NCBI GenBank assembly: GCA_023078555.1
Contig: CM041204.1
Location: 1,836,485 to 1,900,484, forward strand
Reading direction: 5' to 3'
Length of the DNA: 64,000 nt
Origin: Ulva prolifera
Lineage: Eukaryota > Chlorophyta > Ulvophyceae > Ulvales > Ulvaceae
Made by a program: the position numbers and the translations under genes
Shown here: piece after piece, positions 36,601 through 47,895 of the stretch
Layout: every line of letters starts with the position of its first letter
Numbering within the stretch: position 1 is the first letter of the stretch
Notes under the pieces: generated by a model
The model's database searches: none
Told to the model about the DNA's origin: nothing
Seen by the model: only the letters and a program-made list of their open reading frames with translations

Positions 36601-39332
36601 GGAGCCAAGGCAAGTCAAGTGGCGGACGATGAAGCAACATGGCACAGCCGGGCGTAGCAAGGAGAAGATCAGGCCGGAGCGCACATGCACGGCCTGCGCG
36701 CCGGGGACGAGGCCGGCACTGAGGGCTGCCGGGTCCGCGTCAAGGAGCGTGGCGAACTCCCGGCCAAGCAGCCCGGCGGCGGCGTCGCGGCCGAGCACGA
36801 CCGCCACGACCGCCGCTGTCTCGGCGACCGACACCGCGAGCGGCTGCTGCTCGGCGTAGCGCTTGTAAGCGAACAGCGGCCGCAGGCTCTGCGGGAAGGG
36901 GCTGCCGGTCCCCCCGCCGGCCGATGCGGCCGCCGCGGCGCCACGCTGCCTCGGCCCGGCCTGCCGCGCCTACACAACCAGGGCTGTCCAGGGGAACTAC
37001 TGCTACTGCATCACAAGACGAGCTGGACGATCATCACCCACTTGAGCAGACACGCTGATGTGTGCACTGCACATGCATGTGGTGCATGCATACTTGCGGT
37101 CATCCATGGGAGGCCCTTCCATGGCCGCCAGCGATACATTGAAGAACTGTATGCAACGCGGCGGGTGCAGCAGAGGATTCGTGGCGCACCTGGATCTGCT
37201 GGATGTGCGCGACGCTGCGCAGCTGCGCCGGGCCCTCCGCATCCACCCGCACGCACACCTGGCTGTCGTCCGTGCAGTGGAAGTCCCCGCGCACCTGCAG
37301 CCGCGGCGCCGTCTGGTACGCCGCCGCGGCGTCCGCGGCCGTGCGGAACAGCGCGCGCCCGGAGGCCGGCAGCCGCGCCGGCCACGCCGCAAACGCATGC
37401 ATGCGCACCGCGTCGTCCGAGCCCGCGGGAGGAGCGGGGGTGATCTGCCAGCACTGCCGCAGCAGGCTGCCGAGGGCCGAGGCTGCGCCGGCGGAGCCGG
37501 CTCGAGCCTGCAACAGCAACCACTGTGCAGCCTGCCGATGTGGACGTGGCCGGCAATGCGGTGTATCAGGGCCGCTTGTGCAAGGGACTGAGGGGGTTCC
37601 AGAACTTGCGGCTCGATGCAGATCATTGGACCTTGTCGTGTATAGAGTCAACTTGTATCTGATGCCCTCATCGGAATGGCATGGTCTAAGACTAGAAAGA
37701 AGACATCTGCTCAGGGGTCGCCTCTCGGAAGCAATCGGCACTTTGAACCACAGAGACTCTTTGTACGTCTATGCCCACGCAGCCACTTCATCGTCCACAC
37801 AGCGGCTGTTGAATCAACAGACAGCATTTGGATCACACCATTTCACCTTGCAGGCTGAACTCTGGCACCGAGGCGAGGGCGCTGATGCGTGTGCTGAGCC
37901 GGCCATACGCTGCCTCAGCCTCCTCCTCCGGCGCAGTGCCGATGCGGTCCGGCAGCGGGACGTACGGCACACCATGGCGGCTGCTGCTGGAACGTGCACT
38001 CTGTGTCTCTGGGCCTGTAGGCACTGGTAAAGTGAAGTAAAGTAAATCTGAATTTACTGAGCCGTATCCTATTGGACATTGACAACTCCGAGGTGCCAGT
38101 AGATGGCTACAGCTGGCGGCGGGGCAGTGGCGCCATGCGTGAGGCGGCGTTGAGAACGATCCTGCTCTTTTAATGGCTGTGAGCTTGTTGATTTTGGGCA
38201 CAGGACAGCGATATGTTGCGCTGATCAGTGCAAGAGTAACAGGGAGCAGCCGGTTTGTTGAACGGCCAAATGGGGTCAGGATGCTGATGGAGCATCATGT
38301 GGCCCTGCCACTGTCGCTTGTCTGAAAGATGTGTGGAAGCATCAGCGTACCACTGGTTGTTCTGCTCAGGAATGGAGAGTCCTCGATGTTTGACAAGCCA
38401 ATTGGAGGTACGATTTTGGTGGGGATGCCATCTGATGCAGCCCGTCGCTTTCTGCCCTTTTCCGCCTTTCTACTATCGCCTTCGGAGCCGTGTTTACTAC
38501 TCTTGGCGCCCATTCCTTCATCGAGGGAATCAATGAAAGACTCAAGTAGTTGCTTGATGAAGAAAACGAGGCTTAGCAGCTCTGCATTCGTGTCCAAGAC
38601 CGTCTGAAGGGAGCGTAAACATCAGTCCATGTTAACTTGAAGCAATGTTTGCCGGCGCCTCTGGGCAGTGGGCACAGACGGGCAGGTGCAGTGTCTGTTC
38701 CATCCACGTTGTTACAGCGCAGACCCGCGCATGAAGCAGAGGGCGGGTGCGCTGACCAGCCAGATCACCACAGGAAGCGATATTTCACTGGGAGCGTACC
38801 CTTGCTGGCGCCACTTAGAGCGTCGTATATTGTTTCTGCTCCGTCGAGGAGTTGCTCGCACACGTCTACGCTTGGCGGACACCTGCATTTAACAAATCGA
38901 GCATAAGTAAACACGTTTACATTTTTGCCACAGCAACCTGATGAATTGATGATCATACGCACGGATCACACCTCAAAAGGTTTTTCCGTATGAACACGAA
39001 GCACTTGGTGACGACCGGATGCCTGCATAGAAGCGCGTGACTTGAAAACTAAACAGGAAAAATCATTTACGTGGCTTGGAAGAGCTCTAGCCAAATTGTC
39101 CAGGATGAAGGTGCACACTGGTCCAAACTCGATCTTGCCCGTTGTAACACCGCCAGATAAACGTTGTCTCTTTGACTTCGATCACGTAGATACGCCTGCA
39201 CCATGCAGTAGAAAATGGCCAACAATTCTATGATGCCATTGCTCGCAGTCGCAGCCTGCTGCGCACCTGTAAAAGCCCGGATTCGTGCTTCCGTCCCGGT
39301 GGATGGAAGGGCTGCGTCACTTCCGCGATGGC
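30651..39332 (-). CDS. Large helical-repeat protein like uncharacterised plant At3g12590-type proteins
   Basis: Eleven exons chain without a break: 38603-38312, 38014-37839, 37507-37190, 36969-36685, 36382-36041, 34483-34287, 34023-33715, 33373-33073, 32742-32049, 31885-31476 and 30863-30651. They encode 1,178 aa. Probable further 5' exons lie at about 38882-38800, 39169-39071 (TGKIEFGPVCTFILDNLARA) and 39332-39267, but their phases are unresolved and the start codon is unknown. Three blocks recall a conserved, uncharacterised plant protein of about 1,150 aa: RTYRVRVFDLLYTLSLHAQ, ELWQAALGCLLHLVAAGG, and the C-terminus DDDARLRLVVAKFILARLAA ... NPFLQLHAFL. The rest is Ala/Leu-rich helices, compatible with an ARM/HEAT-type solenoid. 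No membrane segment or catalytic motif is seen. Introns are GT-AG; the largest (36040-34484) carries a 129-bp tandem repeat. The plant comparison is from memory. Confidence 0.75.
34858..35268. repeat. Three-copy tandem repeat, ~129-bp period, in an intron
   Basis: GGGTCAATGGCACAATACAG starts units at 35012 and 35141; the two are nearly identical over 129 bp and end CCCTGATGTGGGTTGAACAC. A more diverged first copy starts near 34858 and is about 24 bp longer. It lies inside the 36040-34484 intron. Confidence 0.85.
38037..38091 (+). repeat. 55-bp repeat, copy 1
   Basis: Identical to 61576-61630. It contains the palindromic core TAAATCTGAATTTA followed by CTGAGCCGTATCCTATTGG. A diverged inverted copy is at about 13767-13805. 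Here it lies in an intron of the large helical-repeat gene. Confidence 0.85.
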
Positions 39333-39533
39333 CTGAATCAGCAGTATATTCGACCCCATAGAACGCCAAGGAGAAGCAGCATTTCGTCGTGAGGCACTTG
39401 CATGCACAAGCAGCGACTTGAATACTCCAGTTGCGCAAGATTTAGCTCCAGGGCAGCCAGGTGCAGCACATACAGTGCACCCTTTGCTATCGGTGCACAC
39501 ACACTTGAAGGGCCTCGGAATCTGGTCTTTGAT

Positions 39534-40078
39534 GTCGCTGCCTCGGCTGAGCTCGATACAGTAACTCCTGACACGTTTGACTGTGGTGGGTGTCTACAGG
39601 AACACAGCTCAGGTGCACAAGCTCGCAATTCAACCCACATTCGGTGGTACGTCGGCACACATACAAGAATTCCAGACAAAGACATAGTTGGGCAATTCAT
39701 TCGCATTTACGTGTGATCGAGTGCAACTGCGCATTCTCGGCTGCGTTTCTCAGCAGGACCTGTCCCAAGGCTTACCTGTAGACCGCTATGTATACTACTG
39801 CTGCTCTGGCATGGTAGTCATGTTGTTATCTTGCAAAATCCTTGCACGGGTAGCCGCTGCAGTGATACCGGCGTTTACCCACTGCGAGCACTGATATGCG
39901 TAGGACACAAATGCCGGCCCGGCTGCCTTCATCATCAACTCAAATCCATGTACTTACGTTGTTACGATGGATCTTTGGCCGACTCAAGCTCGTGAATTTA
40001 TCGGACAGCGTTCGAAGCGGCAAAATGTGGCCTCGCCAGGCATCTTCGCCCAGACCAGCCTAGTCGCGGAAAGGATGC
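39534..40078. repeat. ~545-bp duplicated block, copy 1
   Basis: Starts TCGCTGCCTCGGCTGAGCTC and ends GTCGCGGAAAGGATG; it matches 55660-56198 over its whole length with a few per cent differences and small indels. Copy 1 lies at the 5' side of the large helical-repeat gene and may include its promoter or first exons. No inverted ends or target duplication were found. Confidence 0.8.
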
Positions 40079-42154
40079 GACCGGGGCACCGCCACGACAT
40101 CCTCCTGAACCCGCGGATGACCGGATCCACACCGATTTGACATTGCTTGCCATGATCCTGCATATATTGACACTGTGTGCACCCACTTGGAAGAAGCGAG
40201 ATCACTTGCCCTCGTTGCCACAGATGACGACACACCTGCCTAAGCAGCCTCGAACACTGCGCGAGAGAGCCGCCCTGCCGTGACGAGCAGGTCCAAGGGC
40301 TCATAGCTTGCTTGTCGATATCACAGGCTCTGTTTTTTTATACAGTGTTATTGTGGTCATATCACAGGCTTCACCATCGGACACGACAGCGCCGTGACCA
40401 GGAAGCAGTGCACCTGATCGCTTGGGCATGTGTTGCAGCATGCTGTTGTGAACGCCGATGTCCACACTCCTTTCTACATCAAATATGGCGAGACAGATCT
40501 CGATTAGCACTTGCTGTGCTCATCGGCATGTACATGCAGAATACCAGAGAAAAAGTGCTACATGCCATCCATGCCATCCTCTAAACGACAAGCCCCCAAA
40601 CCCTTCACCCAGGATTGATTTGTCAGGCAGGTTCCAGCTTAGGTGGACCATGATGAACAATGACACACAAGGCTATGTGCCACTTTAAGTGCTGAGCATC
40701 ACGCTGGATGTGATGTTACCATTCAGCTATCACGCTACGAAGACTGCAACACATTGTAGGAGTGCGCTGTTGGCTGCCAACTGTGAATGCATACTGGCAA
40801 TAGTCGAGTGTACTGATAAGGCAGCAGTCCCACGCATATAGTCTGGTAAAGCATTTGCATTCGTCATGCACAGATTGCATGACGTCTTGACATTACGATG
40901 GCCTCTAAAGTCGCCATGCTTCCTCATGTGACCGTCAATTGCAAAAATGAGGCGTACCGTATGCAAAATATGCTGCAATGTTGGATGCTGTGCAAAGTAC
41001 GTTGTGAGCCAGATATCATCGAGTATTAAGGACTAAGGAAAACAGCCAGGGCGGACACCTGACCAGGCCCATTCAGGAACACACGATGACTCTTGGATCT
41101 CTAAAAGCTACAGTGAGCACTTATTCCAATGCAACGGGTGAATGAAGAACAAAGAGTGTTGGTCCAGCACCCTCAGTCTGCGAGAGGTATACTGGCCTCC
41201 GCGACAGCCGGTTGCATGTTGCGCCGCAGTTGTGTTGGGGTCGTATGCCGCGAGATCTTTCGCGCACACTCCCCCACTGCCTGCTGTGGCCGATACCTGG
41301 GCAAACATGTTCTGTCTTTCTCATCTGGGTTTCTCTCCCGGAGAGCCCGCCCCCATCCCCCCCCTTCCGCAAAACTGGCGTCTGTCAAAATCACCCACGG
41401 TTGCAGTGTGGGGCATGCACTGCGCAGGCGTCTCCGGTGTTGCCTGAATTCTCAGCACCCACAGCCCCGCCAGCGTCCACTCCATGGACATCACGTTGCT
41501 CGCAAACCCTGCATTCATGCAAGGTCACACACGATACTCACTGTTTGGCACCTTTTTCCGGCGCATCGGCCAGCTACGTGCATCACAGGCACGGCACAGC
41601 CTCTCTTGACAACACGCAGGAGGTGGCAGCCCGATCACCAAATGCACAAGGGGCCGGCGCCGCCGCCGCAGACACGCTGTGCATGCCCCGCCGTGCCCTC
41701 TCTTGCGCCTGCACCCTGCCAGCCACCGGTGTGCACCGCCGACGGCCGCAGCTGGCAACACTGTCGCCGTGCCCTCTACCCGCCGCCACCATCAAGCGCC
41801 GCCGACGGCTTGAGCTGGAAGCAACAGTGCCGAAGCGAACCAAGCCCAGCACTGCAATGCTGAACCATGCCCTGCTAGGCTCGGACCCCGACATCCCGCA
41901 GCCTCATCCCCCTCCCCCACTCCCTCCCCATCTCCACCCCCCGTCACACTCACCGCACTGGAGCCTTGTAGTAGCCCCAGCGCCTCTGGGCCTGGTGCCC
42001 GGCAGCCTGTCTACCTGACCAGTGACTCCACGCACGATCCCGAACTCATATGTAACAGTGTCCTTCACTCCGCCGGCGCCTCCCCGGCCCCGGCAAACGG
42101 CGCCGATGGCCGCAGCTGCAACCTCCCGATCCGTGCTGAAGTCCATCGGGCCCC
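40079..42154. other. Intergenic, no gene supported
   Basis: 40079-41100 shows nothing. 41129-42018 has overlapping plus-strand open frames rich in proline and histidine, with no recognisable domain. 42065-42154 repeats, in degenerate form, the last codons of the ABC gene (GCCGATGGCCGCAGCTGCAA versus GCCGACGGCCGCAGCTGCCA), with weaker echoes near 41745 and 41800. Confidence 0.4.
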
Positions 42155-43162
42155 CTATTCCGCCGCCGCGTCCCCGGCCCCGACGAACGTCGCCGACGGC
42201 CGCAGCTGCCACCGCCCGGGCTCCACCCACGTGAGCACGTGCGAGTGGTACTGCTCGAGCTGCGGCCGGTGGCCGACGCTGACGAAGCTCGCGCAGCGGC
42301 CGCGCAGCAGGCTGTAGACCGCGTGCTCCGTCTCCACGTCCATCGCGCTCGAGGCCTCGTCGAGGAAGGCGAGCGCCGGCGCGGCGCGCAGCAGGCGCAG
42401 GAAGGCGACGCGCTGCTGCTCCCCGACCGACAGCACCTCGCCCCAGCTCTCGACCGCGCTGAGGTTTGTTGCTGCGTCAGCGACGCCTGCACATACGCCC
42501 CGCGCCGCTCAGCGCTGTGGGTGGCCGTTGATGCGCGCGGGTGAGGGCGGAGTGATCGTGAGGGGGGGGCGGGAGCTGTGCCGTGCCTCCCGTCTCATTC
42601 AGGAAACCATTCTGACACGTGTGTGTCTGCCATGCATGGTCGCGTGCATGCACGCGGCAGTGCGACGGATTTTTGCCATTGTGACACGTGTGTGTCTACC
42701 ATGCATGGTCACAGTGGCGTATGCATGCACACGGTGGTATAGTATAACGGAGCTGTACCGGTGCGTCCGTTGTCCAGGGGTGAGGTGGCGTATGCATGCA
42801 GGCAGTAGCACACTGGAAGGCCCCTGGTGGTGACACGGCGAAGAAGCCATCCCAAGACGGGGTATAAACAAACCAGAGAATTCAGGAAATTGACTCGGAA
42901 GCGAGGTGTAGGGCGCACGTGGGAGACGGACTTGCGCGGCGAGCTTGCGGAGGGCGGCGTCAGAGGCGGCGGTGAGGTCGGCGGAGGTCTCAGGGTTCGG
43001 GAAGATGAGCTGCTGCCGCAGGCTGCCGATCGGCATGTAGGGCTTCTGCGGCAGGAAAAAGGCATCCTGTACGGCAGCACCGGCGCGTCACCATTGGCGC
43101 AAGGCAGGGAGATGGGTGGTGCTGCTCGCAGGGACGACAGATACACCTGTTGACCATGCAGC

Positions 43163-43196
<34 letters not shown>

Positions 43197-46100
43197 GGGG
43201 GAGCCAATTCGCTGCCGCAGGCTGTGTGCTACCCACGGGTGGGGGTTTGATATGATTAATTTCAGCGGTGTGCGCAGCTGCAGGCTCGTGTTGTAGCTGC
43301 TGGACGCTGTGATCCGCCGTGGGCATCACAGAATCATCATCAGAGGCGGTCGCAGCAGCAGCAGCAGCAGGCACTCCAGGCATCAGCCTCAGCAACTCGT
43401 TCAGGAGTGTAAGCGGCTACGGACACAGCAGCAGCATCGCCCACAGCAGCGGGACACAGCAGCAGCAGCGCCCGCACCTTGCCGGACACGCACTCGATCT
43501 CCCCCCGCCCGTGCGTCCACAGCCCCGCGATCACGCGCAGCAGGCTCGACTTCCCGCACCCTGACGGCCCCATCAGCAGGACCGTCATGCCCCGCGTCAC
43601 CGTCAGCGCCAGCTCGTCCGCCACCAGGTACCCCTGCTCCCAGGCCCCCCCCGCCACCCCTGGCACCCCCAGCTCCGCCAGCCCCCGCCGCACCATGCTC
43701 GGCGCGCGCACGTGCAGCCGCGAGATCCGCAGCAGCACCCCCTCTGCCCCGCCCGCGTCCAGCCCGCGCCGCATCACCTCCCCGGGTCCGCGCCGCGTGC
43801 CGGCACCACCGCCGCCGACGACGCTCCACCCCGGAACATCCTCCGGCGCCGACTCAGAGAGCAGCGGCTTCGCGTCGGCCGCCTCGGTAGCATCGCGCCG
43901 CCGCGGCGTGTCCTCGGTCTTGTCCTTGACGGCTGCCCCGGTGGAGGAGGGGGGCGGCATGAGGAGGAGGGTGGAGAGGAGGGAGCGGCTGTGGGCGGGC
44001 GACGGGGGGGCCGCGAGGTCGAGGGCAAGGAAGAGGTCGTAGAGGCGGTCGGTTCCGGTGGCCAGCGCGGAGAAGCTCTCCATGCTCGTGACGACGAACG
44101 AGAGGGCGTTCTCGATGCGCGCAAAGGAATACCCCGCCTGCAGACAGCGCCCGCCGTTCTCTCCCAGCTTGTCGCGATCTCCGCGGCCGGGCTGCAGCTG
44201 CACTGCCAAAGCATGCACGAGCGGGGTGCGCATGCATGGAGCTGTCGGGCTTGCACGGGTGCAGTGGCCTGGGGAATTTGGTTGCAAAAATAGATGACGC
44301 AATTTTAGGATTGCGAATGATCTTCCAACACCGTCCACTACACGTGGCCGTGGAACCGGACACGCATGGCCGCAAACAAGAGGCGGACAGGCTAACGCGC
44401 AGAACTGGTCCCAAAAACCAGATGATATACAAACCCTGGTGTCACCGACGGGCATGGCGGGTGCGGGCGCACCTGCGTGACGACCCCGAACTGCACCAGG
44501 CCCGCAAAGTACTGCGGCGCGGTGATCAGCGACGGCACGAGCAGCGTGGAGTAGGTGTACAGGTTGCGCCAGACGGCGAGCAGCGCGGTCCAGGTGATCG
44601 CGACGCGCCGCGTGCGCACGACGTCCCCGAACGCCGCCCCGGAGTGCGCGGCCTCGGCGGCGTGGCCTCTGAAGAACGCGATCGCCTCGCAGTGCTCGCG
44701 CACGCGCACCAGCGCGAACCGCAGGTCGGCCTCCTGCTGCAGCAGCGTGTACTGCAGGCTCATCAGCCTGCACACCGGCGGCCGCTCGCATGCATGCCGC
44801 TCGATGGTGTTGCACCCGGGGGCCGCCATCAGCGGCCAGAAGGTGGTGAAGGCCGTGGAGGTGTCTGTGACGCGAGCATTGGTAAACACAGCGATCTCGT
44901 ACGGATCGCTTGATGTCATGCATGGCTGTCCGCACACGTGTCAGCAGCTGGCTGCAAGAACTGCATGCGTGTCATGCACACTTGCACAGCCCCCCCCGCC
45001 GATGCGATATCATGACTGCCTGCGTGGGGAGGGGTGTGTTGCACATCGCAGCCGGGCTCAACCGCGCACGGCCACCCCCGGCCACAGTGTCCACCGCTGG
45101 TGGCTCAGAGCAGCTCTGACCCTACTGGAAGGACAGGCGTACACATCCCATCAACGACCACAGAGACCTGCCGCCAGCACAAGGGGTTGGGGGGGGCGCA
45201 CTTGCGGCCAAAGAGGCTGGTGGTGATCCAGGTGCCGAGGCCGGTGTACAGGAGCAGCAGCAGCACGAGCCGCGGGGAGATGCTCCACAGCACGCCTGCG
45301 CACAGCCGCCCCGTCAGCACAAGCGGAGCTGTCAATGTCCACTCGAGCACATGGCCAAGTATACCCAGATACACTATGCTGTAACAAGTGTAAGCCCTGC
45401 CGTGCCTGGTGCCAGCTGTGCTGCATGCCCCTGGCATACAAGGACAAAGCGAGCGAGGCCGGTAGCACCGTGGGCGACGACCAGGGGAACCTCACACATG
45501 TGGCAGTCCGTGTGGCAGCCCGTGTGGCAGTCTACCACTGAACGTGACGTCTCGGCCCCAGCGCGTGCGGCCGGTGCGTTGACACGCTTGGCCCAGAGCA
45601 TGCGCCTAGTTGATGAACACTGCCTGCGCAAAAAGCGCGGCCGATGCTTCTACAATGAAGATACATGATCTTCGATATCAGATGCAGCACCCGGGCGGGC
45701 TGATTGGTTGCAAGCTGCACTAGCGTCACCGGAAGACGGCCCGTCAAAACAGGCAGACGGCCCGAACGCTGTTGCAAGACACTGGGAGCGCAGGACAGCA
45801 CGCAGAACCAGTCCGTGCATGAACGCGCACGCCGCGCCACACCGCCGGCCCCTGGATGGCGGGCGCGAGAGCCAGACAGCGGCACACCGACGAACGCGGC
45901 GCAGTTGGACGCCTTCTGGACGACGCCGAAGCCGAGCATGGTCGAGGTGGCGACGAACGTAGCGACGTCCTGTGAGATGCGCTGGTCGGGGTTGTCGACG
46001 CCGGCGGTGTGCACGACGCGGAAGAAGGCGGGGCCGCGGAAGAAGGCGGCGAGGAGGGCGTCGGTGAGGGCGGCGCGCCACGCGAGCACGAGCCGCGCCT

Positions 46101-47234
46101 CGACAAAGTCCTGCAGCGCGAAGAGGGGCACCGCGGTCGCGATGATGAGCAGGTAGTGCAGCATCGCGGAGTAGAACTCGTCTGCACGCGGCAACTTTTG
46201 GTCTACTTTCCCGATCGCATCCCTAACATGCAGCCAGGCGGCCCAACCCTGGTACAAAGGACAGATGCAGTACAAGCTGTCGCATGTGGCTGTACTGCGG
46301 ATTGACTGGTGACAGAGGAGACGGTGCTCGTATCGATCAGGTCCAAGATACCAGTGCGATGGCGCCATGAAGCCCATGAAGCCCTGTTTTTGGAAGCACG
46401 GTGGATGTGCAGCTGTGTCTATTGCTTGGCAGAGGCGGCCATGGTAAGGTGGGTGTCACGATGAAACAAGCAGTGAAAGCATCAGGATGAGTCAGTGGCA
46501 TGCCTACATTCTTCTCTGACAGAGCCGTGGAGAAGTTCCGTTGAGCGTACGAGATCTGCAGCACTGCGAGCACTGTGATACGGTCAAGCTGTTGGTTTGC
46601 AAAAGGCTGGGTGCGTGTGCGCTGCTGACGAGCACAAATTCTGGTGTAACACTGTCTCGAAGAAGCCGTCAGTCAAATGGAGAATTCCATACGGATTGGT
46701 GCATAATCTGCGACACGAGTTCGGCTGCCAGGGCGAATGCATGTGGGATGCCTGAATGCCGTCAGGAGACACACAGTGGATGCCACGTTGAGGCTTGTCG
46801 CTGGCAAAATTCAAGGGAGGGCCGATGAGATTCCCGCCACTTCAGCAGGGACGTCAATGACAGAACTGATCATGGAGACAGTGCCTCGCTGAGGGATGTA
46901 AGGAGCATCACACCTGAACTAGCAGTGCAGTACTTGCCAAGGACAGCACGAAGTTTGCCAAAAGATACAGACGAGCCCGGACTTTGTCTTCGCCTACAAC
47001 GTTAGCGAAATCAGATCCAATAGTTTTGCGATGATGTTTGTGCTGGAACGGAAGATCTGTGTGCTTGGCTTCACAGCTGTGCTGGATACTCCGGCCATAC
47101 AACCTACCGAATACACGATGCATCCATCAGCCTCGCCGCAGATTTGTACAGAATTCCGTACCTACGTACCAATGCTTCACAACGACCCACCATTTTGGCA
47201 TGGTCTGCCAGAAATCAGCATGCGCTTCGGACAT
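42155..47234 (-). CDS. ABC half-transporter, SbmA/ABCD-like (678 aa, nine exons)
   Basis: Exons are 47234-47162, 46993-46914, 46555-46508, 46194-45888, 45295-45202, 44767-44473, 44137-43478, 43066-42919 and 42486-42155; every junction keeps phase. The acceptor at 46195 is ambiguous by a few codons. The membrane half matches the ABC_membrane_2 family (bacterial SbmA/YddA, plant chloroplast and peroxisome ABCD): FWQTMPKWWVVVKHWYVG, NFSTALSEKN, VDNPDQRISQDV, LFGRKLMSLQYTLLQQEAD and VRVREHCEAIAFFRG. The ATPase half has Walker A GPSGCGKSS, Q-loop FFLPQKPYMPIGSLRQQ, signature LSVGEQQRVAFLRLL, Walker B ALAFLDEASSAMD and H-loop VGHR. It probably works as a homodimer in an organelle or inner membrane; substrate unknown (peptides, acyl-CoAs and cobalamin are precedents). 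An insert of about 70 residues, low complexity, separates the halves. No clear transit peptide. It is divergent from the MATE gene. Confidence 0.88.
43165..43195. repeat. Poly(dG) tract, 31 nt
   Basis: Uninterrupted G on the plus strand inside the 43477-43067 intron of the ABC gene, so the pre-mRNA carries a C run there. Confidence 0.95.
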
Positions 47235-47895
47235 GATTGCGGAGAAATGCACAATCTGAACCACCCTCTATCGAGAAGCCTAGCGAAGACTCAAGATCTC
47301 TGATTGATGATGAAGACTTTCGATTCAGCACTTAGCGGTGTTGTCTCATCTTTGAGTCCCTGCGCTACTGAGAACTCGTGTACACGGGGTCCTGCTGCAT
47401 ACTGCATTACTCACACAGTCCACAGCCGTCGTAACACCTCGACAGAATACAATACGCTGACCATAACCACCCGTTGCACTCCGACTCTTCGACACTTCGA
47501 CGGACGACGCCCGGCACCACTCCGCGGAGCTCCGTAGCATCTTGGCGTGTACGTAGCCAGCCATACCAATTCACAGGGACATGTGCGCATGCATGTTCGA
47601 AGTTCAGGTCCCTTGACGTCACGAAACGACAATTGCAGCCTGGCCGCATCGACGCGCGTGATCACGCCCTTCGCAGTGAACGCCCGCTCATCGACCGGAA
47701 TTGCACGATAGCAACGATGCAGCGCGCCGATCTCCGAACGTGGCTTATCTCAAATACGAGGTCAAGCAACCAGACCAACTTGTAGAGTGTGCGGAAGCTG
47801 TGCTTGTGCCTAGGTGACACAGCGCACACGGTCAGCGCTGACGGTCTGACGGACGCATCCCTTCTATCTGCAGTGAAGCCTACCAGACAATCTCA
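47235..47895. promoter_or_regulatory. Shared upstream region of the divergent ABC and MATE genes
   Basis: 661 bp separate the two start codons on opposite strands. I see no coding signal in it. It must hold both promoters, so coordinated expression of the two transporters is possible (inference from geometry only; no element identified). Confidence 0.5.

Noticed and set aside
43340-44935. A 531-codon uninterrupted minus-strand frame
   Set aside because: It spans an intron (44472-44138) and part of another of the ABC gene; only 44137-43478 is coding in that frame.
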